Position numbers and translations under genes: made by a program | Notes under the pieces: generated by a model | What the model was told of the DNA's origin: nothing | The model's database searches: none | The model's input: the letters and a program-made list of their open reading frames with translations, nothing else | Assembly (NCBI GenBank): GCA_021789565.1 | Contig: JAJYJL010000532.1 | Span: forward strand, 1 to 6,281 | Direction: 5' to 3' | DNA length: 6,281 nucleotides | Source of the DNA: Acidobacteriota bacterium | GTDB lineage: Bacteria > Acidobacteriota > Terriglobia > UBA7540 | Shown here: in pieces, positions 1-5,817 of the stretch | Numbering within the stretch: position 1 is the stretch's first letter | How the letters are laid out: every line of letters starts with the position of its first letter

Positions 1-1
1 C

Positions 2-325
2 GATATCTGCTACAGCCCGCTGGTCCACTGGAATGCGCTGACCGACGGCCACATGAAATATATCTTCCACGCGCATGACGGCTCGGAACAATTGTTCGAT
101 CTGGATAACGATCCGACGGAGCTGAGCGACCTTTCGTCCGACGCGGCGCACCAGGACAAATTGAAATTGTGGCGCGCGCGTATGGTGAAACATTTGGAGG
201 TTCGCGGCGAAGCGTGGGTGAAGGATGGCAAGCTCATGGTGCGGCGGGAAAGTATCCCTATTTCACCCAATTATCCGCGCGAGGACGCCAAACGCGCCGG
301 GCTCGTCCATGTGATACATAACTAG
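2..325 (+). CDS. Sulfatase (S1 family), C-terminal 107 residues, 5' truncated by the window edge
   Basis: The frame is open from the first bases of the window, so the gene starts outside it and only the tail is visible. The tail reads DGHMKYIFHAHDGSEQLFDL followed by a D-N-D-P-x-E-L-x-D-L block. This is the typical C-terminal subdomain of arylsulfatase-type enzymes, where a four-stranded sheet carries the K-Y-I and 'E-Q-L-F-D-L-D-N-D-P-x-E' signatures. The formylglycine motif (C/S-x-P-x-R) and the metal ligands lie upstream and cannot be checked, so substrate and export cannot be judged. It ends at TAG 76 nt before the alpha-galactosidase start on the same strand. This suggests co-transcription and a joint role in breaking down sulfated or galactose-containing glycans, which is inference. 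Family assignment is fairly sure; specificity is unknown. Confidence 0.85.
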   Translation, partial: DICYSPLVHWNALTDGHMKYIFHAHDGSEQLFDLDNDPTELSDLSSDAAHQDKLKLWRARMVKHLEVRGEAWVKDGKLMVRRESIPISPNYPREDAKRAGLVHVIHN

Positions 326-354
326 GCTAGTGAAGGGCGGAAAATCGTCAGCGT

Positions 355-389
355 CTGGTTGTTCAAGCCCTTCGTCACTGAACAACCAG
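355..389 (+). promoter_or_regulatory. 11-bp perfect hairpin just before the alpha-galactosidase RBS
   Basis: CTGGTTGTTCA (355-365) and TGAACAACCAG (379-389) are exact reverse complements separated by a 13-nt loop. The right arm ends 1-2 nt before the purine-rich GGGAGAAAGA (391-400) that serves ATG 402. No T-tract follows, so it is not a standard intrinsic terminator. Possible roles are an mRNA stabiliser between sulfatase and glycosidase, a translational control stem, or a dimeric-regulator operator. Only the structure is seen; the role is open. Confidence 0.6.
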
Positions 390-401
390 CGGGAGAAAGA
401 C

Positions 402-1568
402 ATGCAAAAAGCGAAGGCTGGCGCTATCTCCTGTATTTTCACACTATTGCTGGCCACCAGCGGATTTTCGCCGGCCGTTTTTGCCCAGTCGAGGCTCGCA
501 AAAAAACCTCCAATGGGATGGAACAGTTGGAACCATTTTGGCTGCAAAGTGAGCGACGCCATTGTGCGCGCCCAGGCCGACGCCATGGCTACAAACGGCA
601 TGAAGGCTGCCGGCTATGAGTACGTCAACATCGACGATTGCTGGGAGGGCGTGCGCGATTCCAAAGGAGTCATCCACCCGAACTCGAAGTTCCCCGACAT
701 GAAGGCGCTGGCGGACTATGTGCACTCGAAAGGGCTGAAGCTGGGGATATATTCCTCGCCTGGCCCCAAGACCTGCGGCGGCTACGCGGGCAGCTACCGC
801 CACGAGAAGCAGGACGCTGAGACCTACGCACAGTGGGGCGTCGATTACCTGAAGTATGACTGGTGCACCGCGCGCTTTGTGTATAAGCCTGAGCAGTTTC
901 CGGGCGCCTTCAGGAAGATGCACGAAGCGCTCGTCGCGACAGGCCGGCCCATCGTTTACAGCATCCACGGACGCGGCAGAGTGTGGACGTGGGCGCAGTC
1001 AGTGGGCGCAAATCTCTGGCGGACCACCGGCGACATCGAGGACAACTACAACCGCATGGTGGCCATTGGATTTGGGCAGGAAGGCCTGGCGCAGTTTGCC
1101 GGGCCCGGGCACTGGAACGATCCGGACATGCTGGAAGTCGGCAACGGCGGCATGACGCCGGAGGAATACCGCATGCACATGAGTCTGTGGTGCCTGCTAG
1201 CGGCGCCGCTGATTACCGGTAATAACCTCACGCAGATGACTCCGCAAACGCTCGCCATCCTCACCAATCCTGAGGTCATCGCCATTGACCAGGACCCGCT
1301 CGGCGTGGAAGGGCACCGCGTGTGGGAAGAGGGTCCGCTCGAGATATGGATGAAGCCTCTCGCCGACGGCAGCAAAGCGGTCGGCCTGTTCAATCGCGAG
1401 CAATCCACCATCAGGCTCACCGTCAAGTTCAGCCAGATCGGCATCAGCGGCCCCGCTACCGTTCGTGATTTGTGGGCGCGCAAGGATCTCGGAGTCTTCA
1501 ATGGCAGTTACTCCGCCGACGTCGTGGAGCACGGGGTCGTCATGATCAGGGTGAAACCGTTGAAATAG
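402..1568 (+). CDS. Secreted GH27 alpha-galactosidase (388 aa)
   Basis: A glycoside hydrolase of family GH27 (retaining), predicted to release terminal alpha-linked galactose from oligo- or polysaccharides outside the cytoplasm. Residues 1-28 form a Sec signal peptide (basic MQKAKAG, hydrophobic core, likely cleavage after AVFA). The (beta/alpha)8 catalytic domain opens with PPMGWNSWNHFGC (36-48), then YEYVNIDDCW (72-81), GLKLGIYSSPGPKTCGGY (111-128), the nucleophile motif KYDWC (D153) and the acid/base motif WRTTGDI (D211). GHWNDPDML (236-244) follows, then a C-terminal beta-sandwich ending near residue 388. Size is normal for a minimal GH27 enzyme. ATG 402 is preferred over in-frame GTG 330 because it has an RBS (GGGAGAAAGA) and directly begins a signal peptide; the 24 extra residues would cover a hairpin. 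The loop at 187-193 (SIHGRGR) lacks the Cys usually found there (SLCEWG/SLCQYG in relatives), so exact substrate is less certain. Confidence 0.95.
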   Translation: MQKAKAGAISCIFTLLLATSGFSPAVFAQSRLAKKPPMGWNSWNHFGCKVSDAIVRAQADAMATNGMKAAGYEYVNIDDCWEGVRDSKGVIHPNSKFPDMKALADYVHSKGLKLGIYSSPGPKTCGGYAGSYRHEKQDAETYAQWGVDYLKYDWCTARFVYKPEQFPGAFRKMHEALVATGRPIVYSIHGRGRVWTWAQSVGANLWRTTGDIEDNYNRMVAIGFGQEGLAQFAGPGHWNDPDMLEVGNGGMTPEEYRMHMSLWCLLAAPLITGNNLTQMTPQTLAILTNPEVIAIDQDPLGVEGHRVWEEGPLEIWMKPLADGSKAVGLFNREQSTIRLTVKFSQIGISGPATVRDLWARKDLGVFNGSYSADVVEHGVVMIRVKPLK

Positions 1569-1664
1569 CATCGAACAACGCGACGCTTGCATTGCGGGTG
1601 GACAAGGAATAGGCTTTCTCCGGTTGCGGTACAGTGCGAAGGGTTCCCTGCCCGGCCCGAAAGC

Positions 1665-1677
1665 TGATGCTGCATCA
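1665..1677. promoter_or_regulatory. Palindromic operator-like site upstream of the RhaT-family gene
   Basis: TGATGC-T-GCATCA is a perfect 6-bp inverted repeat around one central base, located 75 nt before the transporter start in the 184-bp gap that follows the alpha-galactosidase. Its size and place fit a dimeric repressor or activator site for sugar uptake. No convincing -35/-10 pair was found beside it, and no regulator gene is in the window. It is a candidate only. Confidence 0.3.
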
Positions 1678-1752
1678 AAAAACGTTGTGGCTTTTGCGCT
1701 GCACGGCTGAACCCGAGATCGTTTTCATTCGGTAGGAAAGGTAAATCAAATT

Positions 1753-2790
1753 ATGTCAGGTGTCTCAATCGGAATCTTCCTCGCGGCCATTGCCGGCGTC
1801 TTGAACGGAAGCTTTGCTGTGCCCACGAAAATTACCCGCAAGTGGCGATGGGAAAATATCTGGTCGGTGTGGGGTGTGTGGGCAATGCTCATCCTACCGT
1901 GGGTCCTGACCTTTGCCACTGTTCCCCACACTGTTTGCTTCTTCGAGCACACACCCGCGGACCAGTGGTCCCTGTTGATTCTTTTTGGTGTTGGATTCGG
2001 GCTGGCGCAGATCTTCTTTGGCCTGGGTATTGCCGCTGTAGGTATCGCCTTGAACTTTGCCATTGCCATCGGCATTTCGACGGCTTTCGGCTCCGTCGTG
2101 CCGTTTCTTTCGCAGCACGCGGACAGGGTCTTCACGCTCGAAGGGCTGTTCTTCTTTGTCGGCATCGTTCTAATGCTGGCCGGCATAGTCGTTTCAGCTT
2201 TAGCCGGGCGGGAAAAGGAAAGACAACTTTCGCTTGCCATGTCGGCGAAGCCGAATCCGGCGGAAAAGCGATTGAGTTTTGCGGCCGGATTGACCTTGTG
2301 CATTTTAGCTGGACTAGGTTCTCCACTAGGCAACTTTGGGGCGGCTTTTTGCACCCCGACGCTTCAGCGTGCTCTCGAAATCGGAGCCAGTCCTGTTTGG
2401 CAATACAATGTGATTTGGGCGCCGCTCTATACAGCGTCGCTCGTGCCCTACTTGATTTACTGCATTTATCTTTGGCGCAAGAACCGCAGCTTCGGCCTTT
2501 TTGGCGTCCCAGGGTCGAAGGTCTATTGGCTCTACGGGTTTATTATGGCCGTCTTGTGGTTTGGCAGTTCGGCGATTTACGGCGTTGCAATGTCGAACAT
2601 CGGCAAAATGGGACCCGTGGTGGGGTGGCCGCTCTTCATGTCGGTTATTATCGTGGCCTCGAGCGCCTGGGGCTTCATGACCGGTGAGTGGAAGGGCGCA
2701 GGAAAGAGAGCTGTAAATTCCATGATCCTGTCCATAGCGCTATTGATTGTGGGATTCTGCACGCTGGCTTACAGCGGGACGCTTGGCTAA
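1753..2790 (+). CDS. rhaT: RhaT-family sugar (L-rhamnose-type)/H+ symporter, 345 aa
   Basis: An inner-membrane transporter of the L-rhamnose/proton symporter family (drug/metabolite transporter superfamily), expected to import a deoxyhexose or similar sugar with a proton. The N-terminus (IFLAAIAGVLNGSFAVPTK, then the W-x-W-E-N-x-W-S-V-W-G motif at 31-41, ILPW at 47-50) is characteristic. The length (345 aa) is essentially that of E. coli RhaT (344 aa). About ten hydrophobic helices can be drawn, near residues 5-24, 38-60, 73-94, 96-118, 130-150, 176-195, 219-240, 257-279, 288-309 and 321-340, with a charged cytoplasmic loop at 152-174. ATG 1753 has TAGGAAAGG (1733-1741) as its RBS, 11 nt away. 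It lies 184 bp after the glycosidase, possibly with its own promoter. No rhamnose catabolic gene is visible, so the real substrate may be another sugar. Confidence 0.88.
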   Translation: MSGVSIGIFLAAIAGVLNGSFAVPTKITRKWRWENIWSVWGVWAMLILPWVLTFATVPHTVCFFEHTPADQWSLLILFGVGFGLAQIFFGLGIAAVGIALNFAIAIGISTAFGSVVPFLSQHADRVFTLEGLFFFVGIVLMLAGIVVSALAGREKERQLSLAMSAKPNPAEKRLSFAAGLTLCILAGLGSPLGNFGAAFCTPTLQRALEIGASPVWQYNVIWAPLYTASLVPYLIYCIYLWRKNRSFGLFGVPGSKVYWLYGFIMAVLWFGSSAIYGVAMSNIGKMGPVVGWPLFMSVIIVASSAWGFMTGEWKGAGKRAVNSMILSIALLIVGFCTLAYSGTLG

Positions 2791-2964
2791 CCGCTTGGCC
2801 GGCTTGTGCACCGGAGTGAACAAGCAAACAAAGCCCGCCGAAACTCCATATCCCCCAATGCCGAACAAAAAGCTAAGCCCGGCGCGGCCCTCCTGTTGTG
2901 TCGTCTGTCTGGCCACCGGACTCATTTGCATCGAGCCGCCAATTGATCAATCATAAGAAAGCGC

Positions 2965-4593
2965 ATGGTGTCGGGAAGCTCGGCGCTGCCGGCACAGTTT
3001 GCAACGGGGGCGGAGTTCATGCCGGAATTCGAGACTTTGGATTTCTCAGCGGGATGGAAAAGCGTAGAACAGGGGCCGGTGCGTCGGCAGCTTGAAGAGC
3101 ACGCGCTGCCGGCCTACCTCTCAAAACAACGATGGTTTGCTTCAAAGGGAACAAAAATTGATCACGCGGAATTGCAATGCCGCTTCGTCCTTTCGGGGCG
3201 CAACGGCAACTGGCTGCTTGCAACCTTCCGCGCCCACCTGGCGGATGGCCGATCTGAGGATTACTTTGTGCCACTGGCTCTTGCCTGGGATGCTCCATCA
3301 TCCGCTGAGACGTCAGCCGACTCAAGCGTTGTCATTGCTGGCATCCGCAAGGGCGCACAATCCGGAACCTTGCAGGACGCACTGGCAGATGCCCGATTTA
3401 TTGCAGACCTGGTGCGGGCCGCGGGAGACAGGACTGCGCTGGACGGCGCCGGCGGCAACCTGCGCTTCCGCCCCACCCACTCCTGGTTCCCCTTGGAGGA
3501 AGAAGATGAACGGAACATCCGAAAGCTCGGCGCTGAGCAGAGTAATTCCAGCATCCTGATCGCGAAAAAGATGGTGCTGAAAGCCTACCGCAAGCTCCAA
3601 CGCGGAATTCAGCCTGAACTCGAAATGGGGCGTTACCTCACCGACGTGGCCGGCTATCGCAACACACCGCAGTTGCTCGGCTCGATTGAGCTGTTCGACA
3701 GCGAGCAGCAGCCGACCGCGCTCGCCACGATGCAGGGCTTTGTTGCGAACCAGGGAGACGGCTGGTCATTCACGCTCAGCCGCCTGAAGCGCATTTTCAG
3801 CGGCATCCTGCAGGGCAGGGTGGACGAAGGCGGCAACAGGGCTTATGATGCGCTTGCCCACCGCCTCGGCATTCGTGTTGCAGAGCTCCACCGCGCCTTT
3901 GCCATCGAAAGCGGCGACGCCGCCTTCCGGCCTGAGCCCATCACCACCGCCGATCTCTCCGGCTGGAAACGGCAAATCCAATCCGAAGCGGAAACAACTT
4001 TCGGACTGCTCGCCAATTCTGAAAGCATGCTGCCGCCGGAACAGCATGTGCGCGTGCAAGCGTTGCTCGAACAGAGCGGGCGGATCCTGGGTTTGATTTC
4101 CGGATTCGACCTGGCATCAGGTTCGACCCTTAAAAAGACCCGCTTCCACGGGGATCTCCACCTGGGACAGGTGCTGGTGGCCGGCGAAGATTTTTACATC
4201 ATCGATTTCGAGGGAGAGCCCGCCCGCCCTTTCGCGCAACGGCGCACCAGGCACAGCCCGCTCAGAGATGTTGCTGGCATGTTGCGCTCATTCGACTATG
4301 CCGCATGGTCAGCGCTGTTTGAAGCAGGCGCGGGCGAACCGGAAAAGATCGGGATGCTCGAACAATCCGCTCTCGATTGGGAACGCGAAGCGTCTGCCGC
4401 CTTCATGCAGGGCTATCAGGAAACCATCCAAGGCTGCTCTTCCTGCCCTGCCGACCCCGAAATCTTCGCGCGCTTGCTCGACCTCTTCATTCTTGAAAAA
4501 GCCCTCTACGAGGTCCGGTATGAACTTGCCAACCGGCCATCCTGGCTGCGCATTCCGGTGGAAGGCATCATGAGCCTGCTAGCACGCGGATAG
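2965..4593 (+). CDS. Maltokinase-like kinase (TreS-associated Mak/Pep2 family), stand-alone, 542 aa
   Basis: A cytoplasmic ATP-dependent kinase predicted to phosphorylate maltose at C1, giving maltose 1-phosphate for the GlgE alpha-glucan pathway. The N-terminal cap domain carries the family signature YLSKQRWFASKG (51-62). The N-lobe has EQSNSSI (191-197) and VLKAYRKLQRGIQPELEMG (204-222), with K206 the likely ATP-contacting lysine. The C-lobe has HGDLHLGQ (395-402, D397 catalytic) and IDFEGEP (413-419, the metal-binding Asp D414), then RHSPLRDVAGMLRSFDYAAW. This kinase often occurs fused to the C-terminus of trehalose synthase; here it is separate and no TreS is adjacent. Start is uncertain: ATG 2965 has only a weak AAGAAAG, while in-frame ATG 3019 (524 aa) is preceded by GGGGGCGGAG but with just 3 nt spacing. 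Both leave all motifs intact. A TGA at 2944-2946 closes the frame upstream, so no larger fusion is cut off here. Confidence 0.88.
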   Translation: MVSGSSALPAQFATGAEFMPEFETLDFSAGWKSVEQGPVRRQLEEHALPAYLSKQRWFASKGTKIDHAELQCRFVLSGRNGNWLLATFRAHLADGRSEDYFVPLALAWDAPSSAETSADSSVVIAGIRKGAQSGTLQDALADARFIADLVRAAGDRTALDGAGGNLRFRPTHSWFPLEEEDERNIRKLGAEQSNSSILIAKKMVLKAYRKLQRGIQPELEMGRYLTDVAGYRNTPQLLGSIELFDSEQQPTALATMQGFVANQGDGWSFTLSRLKRIFSGILQGRVDEGGNRAYDALAHRLGIRVAELHRAFAIESGDAAFRPEPITTADLSGWKRQIQSEAETTFGLLANSESMLPPEQHVRVQALLEQSGRILGLISGFDLASGSTLKKTRFHGDLHLGQVLVAGEDFYIIDFEGEPARPFAQRRTRHSPLRDVAGMLRSFDYAAWSALFEAGAGEPEKIGMLEQSALDWEREASAAFMQGYQETIQGCSSCPADPEIFARLLDLFILEKALYEVRYELANRPSWLRIPVEGIMSLLARG

Positions 4594-4714
4594 GGCCGAT
4601 GAACACTGCTCTTGCAACTCAGTGGACCTTCGAACTCACCCTGCAAATTTTATTGGCAGTCAGAGGCGAATAGCCTGGAGGAACTCTGTACCAAATGCTG
4701 GAGCGGCGCCCCAC

Positions 4715-4728
4715 GTACCGTACGGTAC
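4715..4728. repeat. Perfect 14-bp palindrome abutting the tRNA remnant
   Basis: GTACCGTACGGTAC reads identically on both strands and ends 1 nt from the CCA end of the tRNA fragment at 4730. With no spacer it is poor as an RNA hairpin but good as a DNA site for a dimeric protein. Being on the chromosomal side of the boundary, it may have lain just downstream of the original tRNA gene. Function is not known. Confidence 0.6.
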
Positions 4729-4729
4729 A

Positions 4730-4750
4730 TGGCGGAGAGGGTGGGATTCG
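4730..4750 (-). other. Putative att site: 3'-terminal fragment of a tRNA-Ser gene
   Basis: Read on the minus strand, 4750 to 4730 gives CGAAT (end of the T-loop), CCCAC (T-stem 3' strand), CCTCTCC (acceptor 3' strand), discriminator G and CCA. The matching acceptor 5' strand would be GGAGAGG; this start plus a G discriminator is typical of bacterial tRNA-Ser. The rest of the tRNA is absent: no GGAGAGG, anticodon arm or long variable arm follows toward higher coordinates. An isolated tRNA 3' end with CCA is the usual mark left by tyrosine-recombinase integration into a tRNA gene. With the CCA pointing left, the inserted DNA should lie to the right and the intact tRNA at its far end, outside the window. 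Confidence 0.65.
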
Positions 4751-4812
4751 GACCTTCGCGCTTTACTGAAAACAAATAACTTATTGAAAAACCAGATGTG
4801 TTGGATGTTGCG

Positions 4813-4858
4813 CTTTGGCGTACTTTGGGCGGATATTGACACGCGGCTGACACACGGC
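4813..4858. repeat. Helically phased direct repeats inside the att boundary
   Basis: TGACACGCGGC (4837-4847) is followed without a gap by TGACACACGGC (4848-4858), 10 of 11 bases identical. Just before them CTTTGG occurs twice, 10 bp apart (4813-4818 and 4823-4828). Spacings of 10-11 bp place each pair on one face of the helix, as for cooperative binding of integrase arm domains, an excisionase or a repressor. A TTGACA at 4836-4841 also matches a -35 box, but only a weak TTTTAG stands at the -10 distance. Confidence 0.45.
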
Positions 4859-4931
4859 GTTTTAGCCCTCAAAGCCGTCATTCGGAGTTTCGCCGAAGAA
4901 AATGTTGGGAATTATTGTACCTTTGTCTCTT

Positions 4932-5118
4932 TGTGGCGCGGCGCATTTTTCCCTTGCGCCACATCGAGCATTTTGGTAAGTAGGTGTCATGGATCTTCGG
5001 ACGACGTATCCGGAGGCGTTTTACCCATTGGCGCTCTGCGCCTAGCAAGGAGGCTGTCCTTGGCTAATCACGGGCGTATCGGAGCCACCAAGGTTATGTC
5101 CCTGTCGAAAAACGCCCG
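4932..5118 (+). ncRNA. Tandem hairpin region, possible structured leader or small RNA
   Basis: Four inverted repeats follow one another upstream of the first element gene. They are TGTGGCGC/GCGCCACA (4932-4939 with 4956-4963, 16-nt loop); GGCGC-tct-GCGCC (5030-5042); TAGCAAGGA/TCCTT-G-GCTA (5043-5066, 9 bp with one bulged G); and CGGGCGT/ACGCCCG (5071-5077 with 5112-5118, 34-nt loop). No known riboswitch or RNA family was recognised. It could be a 5' leader of the operon starting at 5158/5174, an independent RNA, or protein-binding DNA sites. The pairing is seen; transcription is inferred. Confidence 0.3.
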
Positions 5119-5149
5119 CCAAGGCAGTAACAATTGGCAAAAATCTAAC

Positions 5150-5184
5150 AGGAGGTCATGATGAACATGAAACTTGAAACGTGA
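5150..5184 (+). promoter_or_regulatory. Strong Shine-Dalgarno with an 8-codon mini-ORF overlapping the next gene out of frame
   Basis: AGGAGGT at 5150-5156 is a near-perfect ribosome-binding site, but the ATG it serves (5158, repeated at 5161 and 5167) reads only MMNMKLET before TGA at 5182-5184. The following gene is in another frame and can begin only at TTG 5174, 17 nt from the SD. Removing one A from the AAA at 5177-5179 would join the frames as MMNMKLERDFGRSPNEL. Either there is a one-base insertion (sequence error or real mutation), or a leader peptide couples translation to the TTG. Confidence 0.55.
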
Positions 5185-5449
5185 TTTCGGAAGAAGTCCG
5201 AACGAACTTACCAACAAAGATTTCCCACCTCAAGAGCCGTTCCCGATCAGGGAGCGGTGTTTCACCTATAGTGAAATAGCAACCCATTACAACGTCTCGT
5301 ACTGGAAAGCCCGCGAGATGTTCAAGGACTATCTGGGCGTGAAGAAGCTCGGGACGCCCAAGCCGGGGAAACGTGTCTATCAGCCGGTCCGTATCCCCGA
5401 ATCCGTCCTCAAACGCAAGGATGAGGAAATGACGAATGGAGGGGCGTGA
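5174..5449 (+). CDS. Winged-helix, excisionase-like DNA-binding protein (up to 91 aa)
   Basis: A small DNA-binding protein. CFTYSEIATHYNVSYWKARE (29-48) is a good helix-turn-helix: a S-E-I-A start, N-V-S turn, and a recognition helix. It is followed by a basic wing (KKLGTPKPGKRVYQ, 57-70) and VRIPESVLKRK (72-82), the R-I-P-E-S-V-L closing helix of MerR/Xis-like 'excisionase family' domains. Such proteins act as recombination directionality factors or as transcription regulators of mobile elements. Its place as the first gene inside a tRNA-derived boundary fits either role. The coded start is TTG 5174 without a proper RBS; the true start was probably ATG 5158 if the extra base in the run at 5177-5179 is an error. 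Its stop overlaps the next gene's start (TGATG), so the two are translationally coupled. Fold is fairly sure, role inferred. Confidence 0.7.
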   Translation: MKRDFGRSPNELTNKDFPPQEPFPIRERCFTYSEIATHYNVSYWKAREMFKDYLGVKKLGTPKPGKRVYQPVRIPESVLKRKDEEMTNGGA

Positions 5450-5817
5450 TGGCCACCGTCTTACTGTTCTTTGTGATGGTACTCTTCATCTTCGTTTTTA
5501 TAGCTGTTGTGGTGATAGCGCAAGCGACCAGCGGGCCTTCCTACCCAACGGCGCACCCCGAACCACCCCAGCGGACTCCACCGCCATCGCGCGCTATTCA
5601 AGCCATCAACCGCACCGTAGACGAGTACGCGGATCTCCGGAGAAACTTGCGGAACTTGGAACAGAAATATGAAGACCTCAAAGACGACCGGGAGTTCGCG
5701 GAGATCATCGTAAACATCCACGCCCATTACAAGGGCCGAAAACTTGATCTTCTCTTGCGGGAGTTGGGATTCAATAACCGCCTGCTACCGCCGGGAGAGG
5801 ATGACGAGGACGAATGA
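5449..5817 (+). CDS. Small membrane-anchored coiled-coil protein of unknown function (122 aa)
   Basis: Not recognised as a named family. Residues 2-25 (ATVLLFFVMVLFIFVFIAVV and onward) are a single, very hydrophobic membrane anchor. A Pro/Ser/Thr-rich linker follows (about 30-47, including PPQRTPPPS), then a charged helical segment with heptad-like spacing (about 50-106, with the block LRRNLRNLEQKYEDLKDDRE at 63-82), and finally an acidic tail EDDEDE (117-122). No signal-peptidase site is evident, so it is likely tethered, with the orientation unclear. ATG 5449 is chosen over GTG 5446 because GGAGGGG (5438-5444) is 4 nt before it and only 1 nt from the GTG. It overlaps the previous stop by 1 nt and the next possible start by 4 nt. 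A phage inner-membrane spanin or an element-encoded membrane protein are possibilities, without direct support. Confidence 0.75.
   Translation: MATVLLFFVMVLFIFVFIAVVVIAQATSGPSYPTAHPEPPQRTPPPSRAIQAINRTVDEYADLRRNLRNLEQKYEDLKDDREFAEIIVNIHAHYKGRKLDLLLRELGFNNRLLPPGEDDEDE

Larger units (their letters stand above)
4594..5149. other. Gene-free 556-bp boundary region between chromosome and putative element
   Basis: No credible protein gene was found on either strand. The region holds, in order: a weak hairpin with one mismatch (about 4640-4658), a 14-bp palindrome, a tRNA 3'-end fragment, two sets of phased direct repeats, and a run of hairpins up to the RBS at 5150. An open frame of 179 codons runs across it (4622-5161) but crosses the tRNA fragment, has no RBS and shows no recognisable protein character. 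Confidence 0.7.

Noticed and set aside
330..401. Upstream GTG start adding 24 residues to the alpha-galactosidase
   Set aside because: No RBS, it would cover a perfect hairpin, and it would place 24 polar residues before a clear signal peptide that begins at ATG 402.
1746..2354. 202-codon minus-strand ORF opposite the transporter
   Set aside because: Antisense shadow of a clear RhaT-family gene; Lys/Pro-rich low-complexity product is what reversed membrane-protein codons give.
2791..2964. Terminator or promoter between transporter and maltokinase
   Set aside because: Apart from a 10-bp palindrome ATTGATCAAT (2942-2951) there is no hairpin with a T-tract and no convincing -35/-10 pair.
4624..4758. 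GGACCTTCG at 4624-4632 and 4750-4758 as an att direct repeat
   Set aside because: Only 9 bp and bounded by unlike sequence; can occur by chance in a GC-rich region.
4836..4865. Sigma-70 promoter (TTGACA plus weak -10)
   Set aside because: The -35 is perfect but the best -10 (TTTTAG) matches only three of six bases; the TTGACA is largely explained by the direct repeat.
4622..5161. 179-codon plus-strand ORF
   Set aside because: It crosses the tRNA 3'-end fragment (giving the G-W-D-S-type peptide often produced by reading through tRNA ends), has no RBS and no recognisable protein character.
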